From positions 1-9,565 of the forward strand of contig JACQZL010000135.1 of assembly GCA_016213865.1 (NCBI GenBank): a DNA stretch of 9,565 nt, given 5' to 3'. Below are positions 6,733 through 9,565 of this stretch, in pieces; position 1 is the first letter of the stretch, and every line of letters begins with the position of its first letter. The translations under genes were made by a program, and so were the position numbers. The stretch comes from Candidatus Rifleibacteriota bacterium (GTDB lineage Bacteria; UBP17; UBA6191; JACPRK01). The notes beneath the pieces were generated by a model. It was not told the DNA's origin, did no database searches, and worked only from the letters and a program-made list of their open reading frames with translations.

Positions 6733-6828
6733 GATGCCTGGTCGCCCGGGAGCGGCGGCGATCGTGGGGGAACCCCGGGGTCCATCGCCGCCGTCCGTCC
6801 AGTCCTGTGGACCACCTGACGGCGGTGG

Positions 6829-6834
6829 TATCTT
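6829..6834 (+). promoter_or_regulatory. -10-like hexamer before the methyltransferase gene
   Basis: TATCTT lies 8 nt upstream of the ATG at 6843, a spacing that would give a leaderless mRNA. No good -35 stands 17 nt upstream; TGGACC with a 15-nt spacer is the nearest candidate. No Shine-Dalgarno sequence is seen before this ATG. Confidence 0.25.
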
Positions 6835-6842
6835 GGGCCTCG

Positions 6843-7667
6843 ATGAACAGCCTCGAGCGTTATGACGACGCTCTCTTCGCCTGGCAGTATGACGTCAGCG
6901 AGGGAACCGGTTCGAACCACGGCGACCTCGAGTTCTATGTCGAGGCACTCCGCGGGACCCCGGGAAGGGTGCTCGAGCTCGGCTGCGGGACGGGTCGGAT
7001 CAGCCTGCCGGTGGCGCGCGCCGGGGTTGCGCTCACCGGGCTCGACCACGCCCGGGCCGTCATCGACCGGGCCCGAAAGAAGGCCGTGACGGCAGGGCTC
7101 GAGCTCGAATTCGTCGTCGGCGACGCAGTCGAGACCCGCCTCGAGCGGCACTTCGAGGCGGTGTTCATGGCCTACAACTCGATCTCGCTCATCGAGAACC
7201 CGCGAGTTCCAAACCTGGCTGCGAACATCGCCCGCCACCTCGTGCCGGGAGGCCGCTTTCTGTTCGACGTGACGCGGGCCACGGCGTCGCTCTATCACGG
7301 GAAGGACGTGCGCCTCGTGCCGTGGAGCGCCCAGATCGAAAATGAGCGGCTCAGCCTACGGCTGAGGCGCCGAATGGAACTGCGTCATCGTCCGGAGCTG
7401 GACGCCGTCGACTGCGTGTACGAGTGGGAGCTCACGGATGCCACGGGCTGCGTGGAGACTCGCACGACCTCCATGCGCTTCTCGACGTGGGAGCCCGAAC
7501 GCTACGTGGGGCACTTCGAAGCGGCGGGGTTCTCGCTCGTGCGCCTGGGACGCAGGCCGTTCGAGAAAGACGGCCAGCTTCGCGAGCACGCGTTCGTCGA
7601 GCTCCGCGGAGGCCACGCAGTTGCTTCCTGGCCGAGCGAGTGCGTCAAGACTCGCCTTCCGCGATGA
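6843..7667 (+). CDS. Class I SAM-dependent methyltransferase
   Basis: The protein has 274 aa. The Rossmann SAM-binding motif I is RVLELGCGTGRISLPVA (42-58). The acidic residue at the end of strand 2 is D68 in LTGLDHA, and motif III-like VVGDAVE contains D94. Strand 4 is VFMAYNSISLI (107-117) and the post-motif HLVPGGRFLFDV is at 132-143. Residues 155-250 form a C-terminal beta-rich part (TSMRFSTWEPERYVGHFEAA) seen in small-molecule and unassigned methyltransferases. The substrate is unknown. The open frame extends far upstream, but the family-like sequence starts only at this ATG, and upstream codons are antisense to the neighbouring isomerase gene. It diverges from that gene across about 150 bp and is followed 40 nt later by the GIY-YIG gene on the same strand, so those two may be cotranscribed. 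Confidence 0.9.
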   Translation: MNSLERYDDALFAWQYDVSEGTGSNHGDLEFYVEALRGTPGRVLELGCGTGRISLPVARAGVALTGLDHARAVIDRARKKAVTAGLELEFVVGDAVETRLERHFEAVFMAYNSISLIENPRVPNLAANIARHLVPGGRFLFDVTRATASLYHGKDVRLVPWSAQIENERLSLRLRRRMELRHRPELDAVDCVYEWELTDATGCVETRTTSMRFSTWEPERYVGHFEAAGFSLVRLGRRPFEKDGQLREHAFVELRGGHAVASWPSECVKTRLPR

Positions 7668-7707
7668 ACTTCGAGTTCGGCTCGGCGTTTCCAAGAGTCG
7701 GTTACCG

Positions 7708-8472
7708 ATGGCTCAACGCTCTGACCTGGTCCGGAGGATCCGCCGCGAGGCCCCGCGGCTGCCGGGCGTCTACCTGTTCTTCGGGGAGCGCGAGGCCCTC
7801 CTCTACGTCCGCAAGTCGCTGAATCTCCGGTCGCGCATGCTGAGCTACTTCTCCGCTCCGCCCGGCGCCTTGGCGCGCCGGATCGAGGACATGGTGCGGA
7901 TGACATGGGACTTCCGTTACCTCACTACCCATACGGAGCTGCAGGCACTGTTGCTGGAAGATCTGCTCATCAAGCACGAACGACCTCCGGTCAACGTCCG
8001 CCAGACCAAGAGTGCCCCCGGCAGCTACCTCGTCGTCAGCGGCGAGGCCTTCGATACCCTGCGAGTGACCACCAAGCCCGCACCGTCCGGAGGCGACCGG
8101 TGTTTCGGCCCGTTCAGAAACCGCTGGCAGGCCGCCCGCCTGAGAGACGCCCTGGCTGACCATTTGCGGCTGCCGGCTTGCGAAGGGACTGCCTCGTCGA
8201 GGGGCTGCTACAGGCGCGAGCTCGGCACGTGTCCAGGCCCCTGCCGGGGGACCAAGACGGCGGCCTATCGTGGGGGCGTCGAGCAAGCGATCGCCTTCCT
8301 GAACGGTGACGATGGGCCGTTTGTCCTGGCCTTGCAGGCGCAGCAAGCGCGGCAGGCGCAGTCACTGGCGTTCGAAAAGGCAGCGGCGAGGCCAGACGCG
8401 CCTTCCACCTGGCCGAGGAAGCTGCTCTTGCCTGCTGCTCGACAGTGCCTTCCCGGTCGAGCTCTCGTGTGA
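7708..8472 (+). CDS. UvrC-N-terminus-like GIY-YIG nuclease-family protein, with altered YIG motif and odd C-terminus
   Basis: The 254-aa protein aligns by eye with the N-terminal part of UvrC. It has PGVYLFFG with GVY (20-22), YVRKSLNLRSRMLSYF (33-48), ELQALLLEDLLIKHERPPVN with the catalytic-type Glu (E77), FGPFRNR (133-139), the Cys cluster CYRRELGTCPGPC (167-179), AIAFLNGDDG and a UVR-like AFEKAAAR (221-228). The RNase H-like and helix-hairpin-helix halves of UvrC are missing, as in stand-alone UvrC-like proteins. Two oddities stand out. The normally invariant Gly of YVGK is Arg (R35). After the UVR motif the sequence turns into Pro/Leu-rich text with no family character, as if frameshifted or truncated. 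The start is the ATG at 7708; earlier in-frame codons overlap the methyltransferase gene and have no homologous look. A role in DNA incision or repair is inferred from the family only; activity is doubtful. Confidence 0.8.
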   Translation: MAQRSDLVRRIRREAPRLPGVYLFFGEREALLYVRKSLNLRSRMLSYFSAPPGALARRIEDMVRMTWDFRYLTTHTELQALLLEDLLIKHERPPVNVRQTKSAPGSYLVVSGEAFDTLRVTTKPAPSGGDRCFGPFRNRWQAARLRDALADHLRLPACEGTASSRGCYRRELGTCPGPCRGTKTAAYRGGVEQAIAFLNGDDGPFVLALQAQQARQAQSLAFEKAAARPDAPSTWPRKLLLPAARQCLPGRALV

Positions 8473-8550
8473 GGCGATAGCTCATTTCGGGCTCAGGCTG
8501 GCCAGCGCAACCGCGCTCGACACCTCGGGGGCCCCGGGTCCAATCGCCTG

Positions 8551-8886
8551 CTACTGCTCTCCCGGACTACTCCGCACAGCTCGGAGGCGGGGGCCTCGCC
8601 TGCGTCTTGCGGACCAAATCGCAATGACAGCAACCTCAGCCGCGGTTGCATCGTACACGTAGTACACGTGGTACTGAGTGCGAGGAAGAAGCATGCGTCG
8701 AACGCCTTGGACCCTACGATGAACGTATGGGCGCCCCACTTCTGGCACGATCGCAAGCATGTTCAGAGCCCCTCTCAGTTCCGTCAGAAAGACGTCTGGT
8801 GCAACCTCTCTGTGCAGCCGCCACCAATCGTCGGCAGCGTCAGCTTGGGCATCTGCCTCGGCGACGGTCCATACGCGGACCTTCAC
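8551..8886 (-). CDS. RelE/ParE-family toxin
   Basis: This 111-aa toxin has the features of a RelE/ParE subgroup common in large GC-rich genomes: an N-terminal strand, then a helix with ADAQADAADDWW (11-22), PEVGRPYVH (48-56), GVRRMLLPRTQYHVYYVYD (61-79) and the final strand VIAIWSARRRRGP (87-99). RelE-type members cleave mRNA on the ribosome and ParE-type members poison gyrase; the sequence alone does not say which. The start is GTG at 8886, overlapping the antitoxin stop as GTGA, so translation is coupled and the antitoxin is made first. The gene is complete, and its 3' end converges with the GIY-YIG gene at 78 nt distance. The last ~12 residues lie beyond the usual RGP end and look like read-through. 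Confidence 0.9.
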   Translation of the reverse strand: MKVRVWTVAEADAQADAADDWWRLHREVAPDVFLTELRGALNMLAIVPEVGRPYVHRRVQGVRRMLLPRTQYHVYYVYDATAAEVAVIAIWSARRRRGPRLRAVRSSPGEQ

Positions 8887-9113
8887 CGCTTCCTCTGAAG
8901 GCGCGACACCAGCTTGGACGCTGGCTGCAATCTCCCTGCACAGGCGCTGCTCCAGCCAGCCTCCAGTGCCGAGTGCAGTTCCGCCCGTTCCCGCTCGGAG
9001 AGCTCATCTTCAGGATCGGCCAAGGTCAGCTCGAAAACAGTTCCCTCAGGGAACTTGGTAGGTGCATCCAGAGTGAGCCTACCGGCCCGGACTCGTGCCT
9101 TCAGCGTCTTCAT
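8883..9113 (-). CDS. Antitoxin of the RelE/ParE pair
   Basis: The 76-aa protein starts MKTLKARVRAGRLTLDAPTK, then FPEGTVFEL. This is the short beta-rich N-terminus found in antitoxins of this toxin subgroup, probably dimerising and DNA-binding. It is followed by an acidic linker (ADPEDELSERE, 32-42) and a helical, basic C-terminus (about 39-76) that would wrap the toxin. The open frame continues upstream to 9371, but the family start and the promoter position fix the ATG at 9113. It overlaps the toxin gene by 4 nt. Like most such antitoxins it probably represses its own operon; an imperfect direct repeat around the promoter could be the operator. Confidence 0.86.
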   Translation of the reverse strand: MKTLKARVRAGRLTLDAPTKFPEGTVFELTLADPEDELSERERAELHSALEAGWSSACAGRLQPASKLVSRLQRKR

Positions 9114-9149
9114 GAATCTCAGTTTACGGGCCTTGTCTGCGGATCTCAA
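9114..9149 (-). promoter_or_regulatory. Promoter and possible operator of the toxin-antitoxin operon
   Basis: On the minus strand, TTGAGA (9144-9149, 5/6 to the -35 consensus) and TAAACT (9121-9126, 4/6 to the -10) are 17 nt apart. The -10 ends 7 nt before the antitoxin ATG, so the mRNA is probably leaderless. The octamers TGAGATCC (9141-9148) and TGAGATTC (9114-9121) are direct repeats, 7/8 identical, flanking the promoter core and are candidate binding sites for the antitoxin. The -10 shares its TAA with the stop codon of the upstream reading frame. Confidence 0.55.
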
Positions 9150-9565
9150 ACCTCGGGGCTCTTGCGCCCCCCTGGATGAGTTGGCCCGGTCCCCTGCGCG
9201 GAGCTTCCGCGTCAGCCGCACTCGGAGCTTGCTCAACAGCACCTGGCAGAAACACACCCGTCGAGGAGACCTCTGACACGCTGCCAGGCGCGCGAACTGC
9301 TCCAGCCACGAGGCTGGAGCGCGAGTGGCACGGGCCGGAGGTTCTTGAACCGCCGGCCGCCGGCGGCCCACGCCGGGCGGGAGGCGCTACTGGGGCCACC
9401 GGCCGCACCGACACGCGAAACCCGAGCTCGTTGCTCCGAATCGCCGGGTTGTTGTTGCTACGGCAGGCCACGCGCAAGGTGCTGGCGTTGTTGGGCCAGG
9501 GTGCGCCGAGAAGCAGCCGGGGCTTTGACCTCGCTCCCTGGGGGTGACCCCTCTTCTCGGGGACG
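9124..9565 (-). CDS. C-terminal end of a formylglycine-generating-enzyme (SUMF1)/C-type-lectin-fold protein, N-terminus beyond window
   Basis: The minus-strand frame is open from the right edge and reads GHPQGARSKPRLLLGAPW, then NNASTLRVACRSNNNPA, then SNELGFRVSVRP. This follows the closing motif of FGE-sulfatase domains (x-P-x-G-P...R-V-L-R-G-G-S-W-N-N...R-x-A-x-R-N-x-N-x-P-x-N-R-N-N-x-x-G-F-R), so the frame is real although the fold's start is off-window. Several usually conserved residues differ: RGGSW is LGAPW, and several expected Asn are Pro, Ser, Thr, Cys, Ile or Glu. The domain normally ends a few residues after GFR. Here the frame continues for about 95 Pro/Ala/Gly/Arg-rich residues to a TAA at 9124, only 10 nt before the antitoxin ATG. 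FGE proper oxidises a sulfatase Cys to formylglycine, while many relatives are binding proteins or retroelement targets; which applies here is not visible. Confidence 0.72.
   Translation of the reverse strand, partial: VPEKRGHPQGARSKPRLLLGAPWPNNASTLRVACRSNNNPAIRSNELGFRVSVRPVAPVAPPARRGPPAAGGSRTSGPCHSRSSLVAGAVRAPGSVSEVSSTGVFLPGAVEQAPSAADAEAPRRGPGQLIQGGARAPRFEIRRQGP
9242..9320. repeat. Two inverted repeats in the tail of the FGE-like frame
   Basis: A perfect hairpin GCTCCAGCC (9299-9307), loop ACGA, GGCTGGAGC (9312-9320) has a 9-bp stem and a tetraloop. Next to it CCTGGCAG (9242-9249) and CTGCCAGG (9281-9288) form an 8-bp inverted repeat 31 nt apart. Both lie between the FGE-like motif and the toxin-antitoxin operon. 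The hairpin could be a transcript end (no T-run) or a structural DNA element; the sequence does not decide. Confidence 0.5.
9350..9366. repeat. GC-only palindrome
   Basis: CCGCCGG (9350-9356), CCG, CCGGCGG (9360-9366): a perfect 7-bp inverted repeat with a 3-nt loop, about 46 nt beyond the GFRV codons of the FGE-like frame. It may simply reflect GC-rich composition. Confidence 0.35.

Noticed and set aside
5661..6842. N-terminal part of the plus-strand frame ending at 7667
   Set aside because: This part is antisense to the isomerase-like gene and has no family character. The methyltransferase begins at the ATG at 6843.
6696..7298. N-terminal extension of the isomerase-like frame
   Set aside because: It is antisense to the methyltransferase gene and low in recognisable content. 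The barrel begins right after the GTG at 6695.
8473..8662. Continuation of the GIY-YIG protein in another frame
   Set aside because: The +3 frame stays open to 8662, but its residues do not match the known downstream part of UvrC-like proteins, and it overlaps the toxin gene antisense. A frameshift is possible but not shown.
9114..9371. N-terminal extension of the antitoxin frame
   Set aside because: The upstream residues (WLEQFARLAACQ and on) do not resemble the antitoxin family or a retroelement accessory protein. The ATG at 9113 has the promoter and the family start.
9124..9420. Retroelement template repeat or reverse transcriptase next to the FGE-like motif
   Set aside because: No second copy of the motif (for example CTCGGGTTTCGCGTG) and no reverse transcriptase motif was seen in this stretch or elsewhere in the window.
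1..9565. CRISPR array, tRNA, rRNA, riboswitch or insertion sequence
   Set aside because: No regularly spaced repeats, tRNA-like cloverleaf, rRNA segment, known aptamer core or transposase frame was recognised on either strand.

Overview
The window is GC-rich throughout, roughly two thirds G+C by eye, and its genes are bacterial. It looks like a Gram-negative environmental genome. The gene families (Pel exopolysaccharide genes, Uma2, RelE/ParE toxin, formylglycine-generating-enzyme-like proteins, dispersed GC-rich palindromes) recall Myxococcota, Acidobacteriota or related lineages. The sequence does not fix the phylum. No rRNA, tRNA, CRISPR array or transposase was seen.

Left part (1-4448, minus strand): four tightly packed genes read pelD > pelE > pelF > pelG. 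Neighbours overlap by 11 and 4 nt, then a 6-nt gap precedes pelG, so they form one operon. pelG runs off the left edge. Together they would make the inner-membrane part of a Pel polysaccharide machine: PelF (glycosyltransferase), PelG (polytopic transporter-like protein), PelE (TPR/HEAT-like scaffold) and PelD (membrane plus GAF regulator). PelD stops right after its GAF domain. It has no degenerate GGDEF domain and no RxxD c-di-GMP site, so the classical allosteric switch appears to be missing. No pelA, pelB or pelC lies upstream of pelD.

Middle (4449-6842): a solitary Uma2-type PD-(D/E)XK gene with a coiled-coil tail. It is followed by about 350 bp without an intact gene, which holds a pair of inverted REP-like palindromes, a hairpin and the start of a vapC-type PIN-domain relic. 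The relic lies antisense to the end of a TIM-barrel sugar isomerase/epimerase-like gene. That gene diverges from a class I methyltransferase gene.

Right part (6843-9565): the methyltransferase, then a stand-alone UvrC-N-terminus-like GIY-YIG protein with a substituted YIG motif and an abnormal C-terminus. Convergent to these is a toxin-antitoxin pair (76-aa antitoxin, RelE/ParE-type toxin, GTGA overlap) with a good promoter. At the right edge is the C-terminal end of a formylglycine-generating-enzyme/C-type-lectin-fold protein. Its Asn-rich terminal motif is altered mainly at expected AAC codons, which resembles the variable region of a diversity-generating retroelement.

The most interesting items are the PelD without a GGDEF domain, the possible retroelement variable region, the REP pair with a compensatory base-pair change, and several start codons placed 7-8 nt behind -10-like hexamers, which suggests leaderless mRNAs.
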